Origin: Bradyrhizobium iriomotense | GTDB lineage: Bacteria; Pseudomonadota; Alphaproteobacteria; Rhizobiales; Xanthobacteraceae | Reading direction: 5' to 3' | NCBI RefSeq assembly: GCF_018129405.1 | Contig: NZ_JAFCLP010000001.1 | Coordinates: 124,001 to 188,000 of the forward strand | DNA length: 64,000 bases | Part shown: positions 1-8,752 of the stretch, piece after piece | Layout: each line of letters opens with the position of its first letter | Numbering within the stretch: the first letter of the stretch is position 1 | Program-made: the position numbers and the translations under genes | Notes under the pieces: generated by a model | Told to the model about the DNA's origin: nothing | Database searches by the model: none | Seen by the model: only the letters and a program-made list of their open reading frames with translations

Positions 1-53
1 TCGGCTTTCTGGATCGGGCCCATCTGGGCGGCGGCGACATTGACGATGCGCAT
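1..53 (-). CDS. Nitrilase-superfamily amidohydrolase (N-carbamoyl-D-amino-acid hydrolase-like), 5' end only
   Basis: Only the first 17 codons lie in the window. They read MRIVNVAAAQMGPIQKA, which resembles the amino terminus of carbon-nitrogen hydrolases (nitrilase superfamily), where the first beta strand is followed by a Q-x-GP-I segment as in N-carbamoyl-D-amino-acid amidohydrolases. The catalytic Glu-Lys-Cys residues lie outside the window, so the call rests on the N-terminal pattern and context. An AGGA ribosome-binding site sits 8 nt before the ATG. It follows the CoA ligase gene on the same strand after a gap of about 100 bp, so it is probably the last or a late gene of the hyuA operon. 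A D-carbamoylase next to hyuA/hyuB would fit hydantoin or N-carbamoyl amino acid breakdown. Confidence 0.55.
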   Translation of the reverse strand, partial: MRIVNVAAAQMGPIQKA

Positions 54-156
54 CAGCAAATTCCTGGTGATCTCTCGGGGGAAGCGGCAGCTCTAGGGAT
101 GTTCCGGCGCTTGCAGCATAACGCAGCCTCGCACCGCTTTTCCAGCCAAGCACCTT

Positions 157-1839
157 TCATGCCGTCCGCCCCCATTCGGCGTCCTGCAAGAGCCGCCAGT
201 TGATCTTGTTGCTGGCGGTGCGCGGCAGGGACTCGACGAAGACGACGGCGCGCGGCGCCTTGTAGCTCGCCATCGCGCCGCGCGCCCAGCCGACGATGTC
301 GTCGGCCGAAATCGTCGCGCGCGCGGCTTCATCCAGCACCACCAGCGCCTTGACGGTCTCGCCGCGATAGCCGTCCGGCGCCGAGACGATGCAGCACTCG
401 CGGATGGCGCGGTTCTGGTACATCGCCGCCTCAACCTCGGCCGGCCACACCTTGAAGCCGCTGACATTGATCATCCGCTTCAGTCGGTCCACGGCGAAGA
501 AATAGCCTTCGGCATCGCGATAGCCGAGATCGCCCGTGCGCAGGAACCGCTTGCCGTCCCGCTCGATGAAGGCCTCGGCATCCGCCTCCGGCCTGTTCCA
601 GTAACCTTGCAGCACCTGCGGCCCGTGCACGACGATCTCGCCGACCACGTTGTCGTCGAGCTCGATCAGGCTTTCGGGATCAATGATCCTTGCGTCGGTC
701 TCGTGCACGGCGATGCCGAGGCACTGCCGCTTCGGCGCGGCCATCGGATTGAGATGCGTCGGCGACATCGTCTCGGTCATGCCGTAGCCCTCGACGAAAT
801 CGAGGCCGAAGCGGCCTTTCAGCCGTTCAGCGACGGCCGTCGGCATCGCCGCGCCACCGCCGGTCAACACCTTGAGCTTCGCAAAGCAGCTGTCGCGGAA
901 GCTGGCGCTTGCGAGCACATCCACGATCATGGTCGGCGCGGCGTTCCAGAACGTGACGCCATGGGTCTCGAACAGGTCGGGGAGCAGATCCTTGTCCCAG
1001 CGCGCCATCAGCAGCAGCGTGGCACCGCTGACGATGGCGGCATTCATCGAACCCTGCATGCCCGCGACATGGAACAGTGGCATGAAGCCGGTCATCACGT
1101 CGCCGCCGTCGAGCCCGTACCACCGCGCCTGCAACACGGCGGTGAACAGCGCGCTGCGATGGGTATGCATGCAGGCCTTGGGCTTGCCTGTTGTCCCCGA
1201 GGTATAGGGCAGGATCATCAGATCGTCCGGCCCAGTCTCCATCGCACCCGGCTGCAGGCCTTGCGCGATCGCGAACGACCAGGCGTGCCAGCCCGGCAGC
1301 GCCGGTACCTCGAACGGCGCTTCGGTCACACATGACGGCAGCGTGTAAGGTGTCGCGGCCGGAACCTCGTCGCGGTACTGCGCAACGACAGCATGCGTGA
1401 TGGCCTCACCCACCAGCGGAGCAAACACATCGCTCAGCTCGCTGCCGATGATCGCGACCCCAGCGCCGCTGTCCGCGGCGAGATACGCGATCTCGGCGGT
1501 CTTGTTCATGGGATTGACCGGCACGATCACGGCGTCCGCCCGCATCACCGCATAATAGGCGATGACATATTGCGGCGAGTTCTGCAGCGCGATCATGACG
1601 CGGTCGCCGCGCTTGATGCCGCAAACGCCTTGCAGGAAGCCGGCCATGGCATCGACACGGTCGCGCAACTCGGCGTAACTCAGGCTCGCGCCGTAAAACA
1701 CCGTCGCCGGGTGCGAAGGCCTTGCATGCGCGGCCCGCGCCAGCGCGTCGTACAGCGTCCCCTCCGGCATCGCGAGATGCCAGGGCTCATCCGCCGGCCA
1801 GGCCGGCGAGCGGCGAGGTGCTGCGTGGTCGGCGGTCAC
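157..1839 (-). CDS. AMP-binding acyl/aryl-CoA ligase
   Basis: ATP-dependent CoA ligase of the ANL superfamily, 560 aa, a usual length for fatty-acid or aromatic-acid CoA ligases. Visible motifs are the phosphate-binding loop YTSGTTGKPK (residues 212-221), GYGMTE (351-356), the hinge region RTGDLGY (434-440) and the C-terminal catalytic lysine in SNKINW (about 546). The start is a GTG overlapping the stop of the upstream aminotransferase gene as GTGA; the same frame stays open far upstream but that part is antisense to the aminotransferase and is not coding. It probably activates a carboxylate made by the upstream aminotransferase and hydantoinase genes. The substrate is unknown. Confidence 0.88.
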   Translation of the reverse strand: MTADHAAPRRSPAWPADEPWHLAMPEGTLYDALARAAHARPSHPATVFYGASLSYAELRDRVDAMAGFLQGVCGIKRGDRVMIALQNSPQYVIAYYAVMRADAVIVPVNPMNKTAEIAYLAADSGAGVAIIGSELSDVFAPLVGEAITHAVVAQYRDEVPAATPYTLPSCVTEAPFEVPALPGWHAWSFAIAQGLQPGAMETGPDDLMILPYTSGTTGKPKACMHTHRSALFTAVLQARWYGLDGGDVMTGFMPLFHVAGMQGSMNAAIVSGATLLLMARWDKDLLPDLFETHGVTFWNAAPTMIVDVLASASFRDSCFAKLKVLTGGGAAMPTAVAERLKGRFGLDFVEGYGMTETMSPTHLNPMAAPKRQCLGIAVHETDARIIDPESLIELDDNVVGEIVVHGPQVLQGYWNRPEADAEAFIERDGKRFLRTGDLGYRDAEGYFFAVDRLKRMINVSGFKVWPAEVEAAMYQNRAIRECCIVSAPDGYRGETVKALVVLDEAARATISADDIVGWARGAMASYKAPRAVVFVESLPRTASNKINWRLLQDAEWGRTA

Positions 1840-3131
1840 CCGTGCTCCCTGTCGGCGATGTCGAGGCCGTGGTCGAGCGCGTCGAGCAGCAGCGTAGCCT
1901 CGCGCTCGGAGATCACCAGCGGCGGCGCCAGAAACAGTGAGGTCTGCTCGCCGCTGGTCCCGATCACCGCGCCGGCCTCCAGCGCGCGCTCCGCGACGCG
2001 CGAGGCGATCGGCACCTCCGTGGTGTCGGCATGCCAGGTGCGCCAATCCGGACCGTAGAGCTCCACCGTCCAGTGCAGCCCCTGCCCGGCAACGCGCTGC
2101 ACGCTCGGATGCTTTTGCGCGATCGCGAGCAGGCGGCGGGTGAACAGCTTCTCCAGATTCTGCACGTGCTCCAGAATCCTGTCGTCGGCAACGACCTTCA
2201 GGTAGGCGCTGACGGCGGCCATGCTGATGGGATGGCCGCGCAGCGTGCCGTAGTTCTGCCAGCTCGTGCCCTTGAGCCGCTCGACGATGTCCTTGGACAC
2301 AACGACTGCAGCCACCGCCGCCGCGCCGCCGCCGAGCGACTTGCCCAGCGTCACGATATCGGGCCGGCTTTGCGCGCCCTGGAACGCGAACCAGCGCCCA
2401 GCACGGCCCGCGCCGGTGACGACCTCGTCGGCGATCCAGTACGAGCCCGCCTGCCGCGCATAGCGCGCCACCTCGTCCTGATAGGCGCCGTCGTAATAGA
2501 TGCCGCCCTGGGTGTAATCGATGATCGTTGCTGCCGTGTCCGCGAGCAGGCGCGTGGCATCGGCGAGATATTCGCTCGGCGGGGTATTGTTGGCCGGCGC
2601 GCCATAGATCGCGCCATCCGGCGCCGGCAAGATCCGCACCGGCGCCATCGGTGCGGGGAGTTTCGAGCCGCCGGCATGCACCGCAAGTCCGCCATGCCAT
2701 TGCGGCTGCACGGTCATGCTGCGCGACAAGCCGGTGATGCCGTGATAGGCGCGCTCGCGCGTCGCCAGTGCGGAACGCTGCGTCAGCGCCTGGCAGAGCG
2801 ACAACGCCATGTCGTTGGCCTCGCTGCCGCTGATGCAGAAGCGCACCGCGCCAACCCAATCCTCCTCGCCTTTGAACGCGGTGGCCATCAGGTCGTCGGC
2901 GGCCCGCTCGCGGCCGACCCAGGTCCACCCCTCGTTCACGACAGGCGTATCCGCCGCGCGGCGGATCGCCTCGACCATCGCAGGATGCCGATGGCCGAGA
3001 CCGCCGCCGGTGTTGCTGCCGTCGATCAGCTTGCGGCCGTCCGCCAGATGAAAGTAGACGCCCTCGCCGCCGACCACCGCCATCGGCGCGCTATCACCCG
3101 CATTCAGTCCGGTTCGCAACAATCTGCTCAT
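1836..3131 (-). CDS. Class III PLP-dependent aminotransferase
   Basis: Fold-type I aminotransferase of class III (431 aa), related to omega-amino-acid transaminases and glutamate-1-semialdehyde aminomutases. The PLP-binding lysine is K264 in TLGKSLGGG, the cofactor aspartate is in DEVVTGAGRAG (about 235-243), and the phosphate-binding segment is SGSEAN (101-106). I start at MSRLL because a further 17 residues upstream in the same frame are arginine-rich and overlap the end of hyuB. The gene lies 11 bp after hyuB and overlaps the ligase gene by 4 bp, so it is part of one operon. It could act on an omega-amino acid or amine released by the amidohydrolases. No residue looks abnormal; the substrate cannot be named. 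Confidence 0.9.
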   Translation of the reverse strand: MSRLLRTGLNAGDSAPMAVVGGEGVYFHLADGRKLIDGSNTGGGLGHRHPAMVEAIRRAADTPVVNEGWTWVGRERAADDLMATAFKGEEDWVGAVRFCISGSEANDMALSLCQALTQRSALATRERAYHGITGLSRSMTVQPQWHGGLAVHAGGSKLPAPMAPVRILPAPDGAIYGAPANNTPPSEYLADATRLLADTAATIIDYTQGGIYYDGAYQDEVARYARQAGSYWIADEVVTGAGRAGRWFAFQGAQSRPDIVTLGKSLGGGAAAVAAVVVSKDIVERLKGTSWQNYGTLRGHPISMAAVSAYLKVVADDRILEHVQNLEKLFTRRLLAIAQKHPSVQRVAGQGLHWTVELYGPDWRTWHADTTEVPIASRVAERALEAGAVIGTSGEQTSLFLAPPLVISEREATLLLDALDHGLDIADREHG

Positions 3132-3142
3132 CGCGGATCCCC

Positions 3143-4723
3143 TCACTTCGCCGCAGCGGCGCCGTAACCGCCGCCGCCGCACATCTCGATCGTGACGAGA
3201 TCGTCTTGCTGCAACACCAGGTTCGACTTGCCGTCGATGGCGACGTTGGCACCCTGCCGGACCAGCGAAATGCGGCAGGCCTTGCCGGGATAGCCGCCCT
3301 GCATGCCCCAGGGCGCCATCACCATGCGCTCGATGCAGGTGGTCAGGTGCATCGAGGGTGCGAGGATGCGATAGGTGCGGACCGAGCCGTCACCACCGCG
3401 ATGCGCCCCCGCGCCGCCGGACTGCCGGCGAATGGCCTGTTGCTCGAGCCGGATTGCGTAATTCGCCTCGATCACTTCGACCGGCGTGTTCGAGGTGTTG
3501 GACAGATGCACCCGCGTCGCGGAGGTGCCGGCCCGGTCATGCCGCGCGCCTTCGCCGCCGCCATGGACCTCGTAAAGCATCTTCCAGGACCCGTTCGGCC
3601 GCGGCTCGGCAAAGAACAGCACGCCTGCGGTGGTCGCGCCGCCAGCCGACAGACGCTCGGGAATCGTGTCCTGCATCGCGCGAAAAATCGCGTCCACGAT
3701 GCGCATGGACGTCTCGTGGTTGCCGGCGGCAACCGATGCGGTCCAGCCCGGCTCGAGGATCGAGCCCGGACGCGTGATGATGGTCAGCGGCCGCAGCGCG
3801 CCAGCGTTCTGCTGCATGTCGCGTCCGCTCATGATGCGCGCCGCATAGGCGACAGCCGAGCGCGCCATGAACGGCGTCGTGTTGCAGAAATTCGAGACGC
3901 GGTCGCAGCTTCCGGAGAGATCGAAAGTCGCCTCGTCGCCGCGAATCGTGATCTCCACATGGATGCGCGCGGGCGCATTGTTCGCGCTGCCGTCGTCGAG
4001 GTAATCCTCGCCCTCATAGACGCCATCGGGAAGGTCGCGCAGCGCCTCTCGCATCTCGATCTCGGAGAGGTCGTGCAGGCGCGACTGCGTCGCCATGAAG
4101 ACGGCCTTGCCATGCTCGCGGCAGAGCTCGATGATACGCTTCTCGCCGGCCTTCGTCGCGGCGATCTGCGCGAGAAGATCGCCCTCGCAGGACTCGGCAT
4201 CGCGAACGTTGGCCTTGAGCAGCTGCACGATTGGCGTGTTGAGGCCGGCTGCAGTTGCGATCAGCACCGGTGGAATGCGCAACGCCTCCTGGAACGTATC
4301 GACCGCCTTGGCAAAATAGCTGCCGGGCCACGTGCCGCCGATATCGGGCCAGTGCGCGAGGCTGACCGCGAAGGCCACGATCTCGCCGTTGACGAAGACG
4401 GGCCGCACGACCTTGACGTCGTTGAGGTGATTGCCGCCGAGCGCGCCGACATTATAGATCACCACATCGCCATCGTTCAGGTTTTCGCGCGGCATCACCT
4501 TCAACAGTTCAGGGATGGTGTAAGCCATCGCGCCGAGATGGATCGGGATGTCGCGGCCCTGCCCGACCAGGCCGCCGTGGCCATCGGTGATCGCGGACGA
4601 CAGGTCGCCCGCTTCGCGCAAGAGCGGCGAGCGCGCCGAGCGCGTCATCACCAGGCTCATCTCTTCGGCCGCGGCGGAAAGCCCGTGCCTGATGACCTCG
4701 ACGACGAACGGATCGAGCTTCAT
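3143..4723 (-). CDS. hyuB: Hydantoinase B / 5-oxoprolinase family, HyuB subunit
   Basis: The 526-aa protein belongs to the HyuB half of the hydantoinase/oxoprolinase family, which pairs with HyuA in ATP-dependent opening of cyclic amides such as N-methylhydantoin or 5-oxoproline; acetophenone and acetone carboxylases share the same subunit types. The N terminus MKLDPFVVEVI, a GDLSSAI segment, the GNHLNDVK motif (histidine and aspartate of the metal site in the family) and a glycine-rich C terminus (CGGGGYG) are all present. The start is the ATG that overlaps the hyuA stop as ATGA, indicating translational coupling. The next gene begins 11 bp downstream. Sequence alone cannot separate a hydantoinase from an oxoprolinase. 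Confidence 0.9.
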   Translation of the reverse strand: MKLDPFVVEVIRHGLSAAAEEMSLVMTRSARSPLLREAGDLSSAITDGHGGLVGQGRDIPIHLGAMAYTIPELLKVMPRENLNDGDVVIYNVGALGGNHLNDVKVVRPVFVNGEIVAFAVSLAHWPDIGGTWPGSYFAKAVDTFQEALRIPPVLIATAAGLNTPIVQLLKANVRDAESCEGDLLAQIAATKAGEKRIIELCREHGKAVFMATQSRLHDLSEIEMREALRDLPDGVYEGEDYLDDGSANNAPARIHVEITIRGDEATFDLSGSCDRVSNFCNTTPFMARSAVAYAARIMSGRDMQQNAGALRPLTIITRPGSILEPGWTASVAAGNHETSMRIVDAIFRAMQDTIPERLSAGGATTAGVLFFAEPRPNGSWKMLYEVHGGGEGARHDRAGTSATRVHLSNTSNTPVEVIEANYAIRLEQQAIRRQSGGAGAHRGGDGSVRTYRILAPSMHLTTCIERMVMAPWGMQGGYPGKACRISLVRQGANVAIDGKSNLVLQQDDLVTIEMCGGGGYGAAAAK

Positions 4724-6735
4724 GCCGCCCTCCGCGCCAGGAACAGATTGCCGGCGACATCTGGCCTTGCCTGCCAGCCCGGCGGCACCACCACCGTTGA
4801 CCATGCGTCTTCGATGATGGCCGGACCGCTGACGGTCTCCGTGAGCGAAGCGCGGTCGATGATTGCTGTCGCGATCTCGTGGAAGCCGTCGAACGAGCAG
4901 ATCCGCTTGCCTGACGACACCGCCCGCACCGCCGTCGCCGGCCGGCTGACGACGGTCGTCGACGGGCGGCGGGCCTGCACCCGAACGGACTCGATGACGC
5001 AGGGCTCGCCGGTCGCATAGCCGAAGAGCTCGTTGTGCCGCGCCAGAAAGTCCGTCTTGAGATTGACGACATCCAGCGGCAAGGCGAACGGCACCGGGAT
5101 GGCATCGTTCTGGGCCGCATAGCGCATCAAGGCCACCAGCTCGACCTGGATCTCCGCCTTCGCAACGCCATTGGCGATCAGCGGCGCGGATGCATCGTCA
5201 ATCAACGTCCCGATCCGCTCCGACACACGCGCAAGATCGATGCCGTCGAGGGCGGCGCGCAACGTCTGCTGCTGGAGGAAACTGAAGTCGGCAGTGAGGC
5301 AGCCAAGCGCGGAGAATGCACTCGACGCGCTCGGGACGACCACCTCTGCAATCCCGTAGAGATCGGCGAGACCCGCGGCGTGCATCGGGCCGCCGCCGCC
5401 GAAGGCAAGCAGCGTGCAGTCGCGTCCGTCGATGCCGCGCTCGACCGTGACGCGCCGGAGCGCACGGGCCATGGTTGCGTTCGCGACCTTGATGATGCCG
5501 AGCGCTGTTTGGGTGAGGTTCAATCCGAGCGCGCGGGCAATCGGTTCGATGACGCGCTTTGCGGCCTCGATGTCGATGCCGATGCGGTCACCAAGTTTCG
5601 TTTCGGGATTGAGATAGCCGAGCACCGCATTCGCGTCGGTGATGGTAGGCTCGGTGCCGCCGCGGCCATAGCAGGCCGGCCCCGGCTCGGAGCCGGCGCT
5701 CTCCGGGCCGACGGTGAGGCCGCCGGGACCGTAGCGGACGATCGATCCGCCGCCCGCGCCGATCGAATGCACCGCCAGCATCGGCTGGCGCAACGGCTTG
5801 TCGCCGAGCATGCGGCCGTCGGTCATCTCGGCCTGGCCGTCGACGATCAGGCAGACGTCGGTCGTGGTGCCGCCCATGTCGAAGGTCAGCATGCGCGAGG
5901 TGCCGAGCTGCCGCGCGATGCTGACGGACGCGGAGACGCCGGCGGCAGGCCCTGACATCGCCATCACCAAAGGTCGCCGCTTCACCGCGGAAATCGGGAC
6001 CATGGCGCCGGCGGAATGAAACACCTGCAGGCCGGGACCGATTGGCAGCCGCTGCTCCAGCTCGCTGAGATATTCCACCGCGATCGGCATCGCCGCCGCG
6101 TTGAACACGGTTGCCGAAGTCCGCTCGTATTCGCGCGCCTCGGGATTGACCTCGTGCGAGAGCGAGACATGGGCGACGACGTCCTTGAGCCGCTCGCCCA
6201 GCATCTTTTCATGTACCGGATTGGCATAGGCGTGAAGGAGAGCAACCGCGACGCTCTGCACGCCGGTCTGCTTCAGCCAAGTAACCAGACGCTCGATCTC
6301 GGCTTCGTCCAGCGCCTTCAGCACCTGGCCTTCATGATCGAGGCGCTCGGCGAGCCCAAAGCATCGTTCAGGCGGCACCAAGGGCGGCGATTTCGGCGGA
6401 ATGTCGAGCCGGTAGAGATCGCGGCGGCGATAGCGCGCGATCTCCAGCACATCGGCAAAGCCTTCGGTCGCGACCAGCGCCACCTTCGGCAACCGGCCCT
6501 CGACGATCGCGTTGGTGACGCGCGTGGTGCCGTGGACGAAGCGCTTGACCTCGCTCTTGCGCAGGCCCACGGCCTCGATGGCCTCCAGCATCGCCTGGAC
6601 GGGCGCGTCGGGGCGCGACGGCACCTTCGCGATCCGCGCTTCAGCGGTATCGCGCCTGATCGCGATGATGTCGGTGAAGGTGCCACCGATATCGGTGCCG
6701 ACCTCCCAGTGATTGTCGGAGTAGCTCATGTGCAC
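4720..6735 (-). CDS. hyuA: Hydantoinase A / 5-oxoprolinase family, HyuA subunit
   Basis: The 671-aa protein carries the ATP-binding actin-like fold of HyuA: GTDIGGTFTD at residues 13-22, a central MGGTTTDV phosphate loop, SIGAGGGSI, and the FGGGGPMHA motif toward the C-terminal domain. With HyuB it should form the ATP-dependent cyclic amide hydrolase. It is the first gene of a five-gene minus-strand operon (hyuA, hyuB, aminotransferase, CoA ligase, nitrilase-like). Two in-frame ATGs, 6 bp apart, are possible starts; the upstream one is given. A 420-bp non-coding region with repeated GTGCAGC half-sites lies upstream, beyond which is a MocR regulator, so control by that regulator is likely but inferred. 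Confidence 0.9.
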   Translation of the reverse strand: MHMSYSDNHWEVGTDIGGTFTDIIAIRRDTAEARIAKVPSRPDAPVQAMLEAIEAVGLRKSEVKRFVHGTTRVTNAIVEGRLPKVALVATEGFADVLEIARYRRRDLYRLDIPPKSPPLVPPERCFGLAERLDHEGQVLKALDEAEIERLVTWLKQTGVQSVAVALLHAYANPVHEKMLGERLKDVVAHVSLSHEVNPEAREYERTSATVFNAAAMPIAVEYLSELEQRLPIGPGLQVFHSAGAMVPISAVKRRPLVMAMSGPAAGVSASVSIARQLGTSRMLTFDMGGTTTDVCLIVDGQAEMTDGRMLGDKPLRQPMLAVHSIGAGGGSIVRYGPGGLTVGPESAGSEPGPACYGRGGTEPTITDANAVLGYLNPETKLGDRIGIDIEAAKRVIEPIARALGLNLTQTALGIIKVANATMARALRRVTVERGIDGRDCTLLAFGGGGPMHAAGLADLYGIAEVVVPSASSAFSALGCLTADFSFLQQQTLRAALDGIDLARVSERIGTLIDDASAPLIANGVAKAEIQVELVALMRYAAQNDAIPVPFALPLDVVNLKTDFLARHNELFGYATGEPCVIESVRVQARRPSTTVVSRPATAVRAVSSGKRICSFDGFHEIATAIIDRASLTETVSGPAIIEDAWSTVVVPPGWQARPDVAGNLFLARRAA

Positions 6736-7155
6736 AGTCAGCTACGCGTCATGCCCGAACCGGACGCCGGGTCCTTCCCGTCCATCGCAACGTCCAATGC
6801 CAAACCGAGAGCGCTCATCATGCATCCCCTCTCATGCCACCATGAGCGAGCGTGCGACAGAGCGATGGGCGCGGGCTAGGGCCAGAGTTGTCGCAAACCG
6901 CTAGACCAGTGCGCGACCTCAGCCGCGCACCGCGCCACCTGCTGCACGTTTTGGTGCAGCGCTGCCCGCACTGACGGCACGCGAGCGCGGACCGTTCCAC
7001 GCGGCAAAAGTGCAGCGCACCACGGATTTCTCCGCGCAAATTGCGATGTCCGCTGCACTGCAATCCAAACGCTTCAAATCGTCTGTCTAATTTGCAGGCG
7101 ATCGACCGGCACCGCCGGATGTCCGGTTGCCTATGAGCTATGCATGGCGGTCGGC
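6736..7155. promoter_or_regulatory. 420-bp gap upstream of hyuA: promoter region with repeated GTGCAGC half-sites
   Basis: No credible gene fits here; the open frames are short and arginine-rich. The region lies between the end of the MocR gene and the start of hyuA, so it should hold the hyuA operon promoter. Four copies of the heptamer GTGCAGC or its complement occur at 6941-6947, 6954-6960, 7010-7016 and 7052-7058. The first two form a perfect palindrome with a 6-nt spacer. I cannot place -35 and -10 boxes with confidence. Confidence 0.6.
6941..6960. promoter_or_regulatory. Perfect 7-bp inverted repeat GCTGCAC-N6-GTGCAGC, candidate operator
   Basis: The arms are exact complements separated by GTTTTG. 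It lies about 205 bp upstream of hyuA. The heptamer recurs at 7010-7016 (direct orientation) and 7052-7058 (inverted), which makes chance less likely. The neighbouring MocR protein is the obvious candidate binder, although members of that family often prefer direct repeats. Confidence 0.5.
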
Positions 7156-8658
7156 TCAGCCTCTCTTTATTGTACGAACAGTATGAGAGGAGATTGCCGC
7201 CTCGGATGCTGCGTTGCGGGAGCCGCTGCCGATGCAAGCCGCGATTCTCGCCAGCAGCGGCGAGGCATCCTCGACGCGCAGCCGCCCATAGCCGAACACC
7301 AGGCCCTGTCGGGTCGGCTGCGCCAGAAAATTCTGCGACAATGGCTGCACATGGATGCCGGCCTGCTTCAGGCTTGCAGCCGCCTCGCGGTCGCTCATCC
7401 GGGCTTGCATCGCCTCGGTGAACAGCGCGACGAGATGCAGCCCGGTGACGGCGGAGGACACGGTCAGGTCATCCGGCATCTGCGCTGCGATCGCCTCGAT
7501 CAGTGCCTTACGCCTGCTCGCATAGACCCGCCGCATCGCGCGCAGATGCCGCAGCAGGTGCCCTTCCCGCATGAACTCGGCCAGAGCGAGCTGTCCGATG
7601 CCGGAGGTGTGCACGTCGATCCGCGCGCGGCCCTTGGAAAATCCTGCGATGAAATGCCTGTTGGCAACGATGTAGCCGAGCCGCAGGTTCGGCATCATGA
7701 TCTTGGAGAAGGTGCCGAAATAGATCACCCGCCCCTCGCGATCGAGCGAGCGCAAGGAGGCGATCATGCTGTCCTGGTGCCTGAACTCCGAATTGTAATC
7801 GTCCTCGATCACCCAGACGTCGTTTCTGTTGGCCCAGTCGAGCAGCTCGAGGCGCCGCTCCAGGTGCATGCTGACGCCGAGCGGGTATTGATGCGACGGC
7901 GTGACCACGATCAGCCGCGCGCCCGGCGCGCGCCGGATTCCTTCGGAGACGACGAGGCCCTTGTCATCGACGGGAATAGGAACCAGCTTCGCGCCGGCAG
8001 CCGTGAGCGCCCAGCGCGCCTCGACGAAGCCGGGCTCCTCGACCCAGACCTCATCGCCGGGATCGAGGATCATCCGGCTGCAGAAATCCAGAGCGCCCGA
8101 TGTGCCTGACGTGACCACGACCTCGTCCGGCGAACATACGAGCCCGCGGACCGAGCCGAGGAAGTTCGCGATCTCGCTGCGCAGACGCGGATGACCTTCG
8201 GCGGGAAGATCGAGGCACTCCTGCTCCCTCGGATTTTGCCAGGTCTGGCGCAGCAGGCGCGACCATTCCCTAAAGGGGAACGTCGAGATATCAGGCGCGC
8301 CGGGTGCGAACACGGACGGCCAATTGGTCTCGTAATCCAGGCCAAGCAGTGATTGCCAGCGCTTCGACGTGTGGGCGGGCGCAGCCCCGGGCGGCGCAAC
8401 CGGCGGCGGCTCCGCGTGCGACGTTGCGACGGACGCCACCATGACGCTGCCGCGTGGCGTCGATTCCAGATAGCCCTCGGCGTAAAGCAGATCCCACGCG
8501 GTCAGCACCACAGTGCGCGAGCAGCCCAATTCCCGCGCGATCTCGCGCGAGCCCAGAAATTGCGTTCCCGCCGGGAAGACGCCGCGCAGAATGCAATCCC
8601 GGATGTGGGCCGCGATCTGCAAATGCAGCGGCACGGCCGACGTCCGGTCGATATGCAT
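7156..8658 (-). CDS. MocR-family transcriptional regulator (GntR wHTH plus aminotransferase domain)
   Basis: The protein has an N-terminal GntR-type winged helix (PLHLQIAAHIRD to about residue 80, with SREIARELGCSRTVV as the recognition helix region) fused to a fold-type I aminotransferase-like domain, the MocR/PdxR/GabR architecture. The domain keeps the PLP lysine in YFGTFSKIMMPNLRLGY, the aspartate in VIEDDYNSEF and a TSGTSGALD phosphate segment, so it probably senses PLP or a PLP adduct. I chose the ATG of MHIDRTSAVPLHLQ (500 aa) because family members start about 10 residues before the helix; ATGs at 8703 and 8748 are in frame but lack well-spaced ribosome-binding sites. It lies between two amino-acid-derivative operons and may control hyuA. 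Confidence 0.88.
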   Translation of the reverse strand: MHIDRTSAVPLHLQIAAHIRDCILRGVFPAGTQFLGSREIARELGCSRTVVLTAWDLLYAEGYLESTPRGSVMVASVATSHAEPPPVAPPGAAPAHTSKRWQSLLGLDYETNWPSVFAPGAPDISTFPFREWSRLLRQTWQNPREQECLDLPAEGHPRLRSEIANFLGSVRGLVCSPDEVVVTSGTSGALDFCSRMILDPGDEVWVEEPGFVEARWALTAAGAKLVPIPVDDKGLVVSEGIRRAPGARLIVVTPSHQYPLGVSMHLERRLELLDWANRNDVWVIEDDYNSEFRHQDSMIASLRSLDREGRVIYFGTFSKIMMPNLRLGYIVANRHFIAGFSKGRARIDVHTSGIGQLALAEFMREGHLLRHLRAMRRVYASRRKALIEAIAAQMPDDLTVSSAVTGLHLVALFTEAMQARMSDREAAASLKQAGIHVQPLSQNFLAQPTRQGLVFGYGRLRVEDASPLLARIAACIGSGSRNAASEAAISSHTVRTIKRG

Positions 8659-8752
8659 TCCCGCAAGGGAGACGCGCTTGCTCGGGTGACGATCTCTGTC
8701 CATCACGTGGAGGCGGCTGTTGAAACGGCCGGCGATGGCCGCCAGCATCCCC

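Noticed and set aside
1-96. Plus-strand open frame ending with TAG at 94-96, read as a membrane-protein tail
   Set aside because: The opposite strand gives a recognisable nitrilase N terminus with a start codon and ribosome-binding site, and minus-strand operon order supports it. The plus frame has no clear family signature.
1840-2928. Upstream extension of the CoA ligase frame
   Set aside because: It lies opposite a different frame of the aminotransferase gene and encodes an Arg/Ala-rich sequence with no similarity to ligases; the GTG at 1839 is a better start.
3206-5020. Long plus-strand frame of about 600 codons opposite hyuA and hyuB
   Set aside because: It is an antisense shadow with no recognisable domain; high GC keeps such frames open. 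Composition is rich in Arg, Asp and His.
6818-7237. Minus-strand frame in the hyuA promoter gap
   Set aside because: Arginine- and cysteine-rich with no family feature or good ribosome-binding site; it overlaps the end of the MocR gene.
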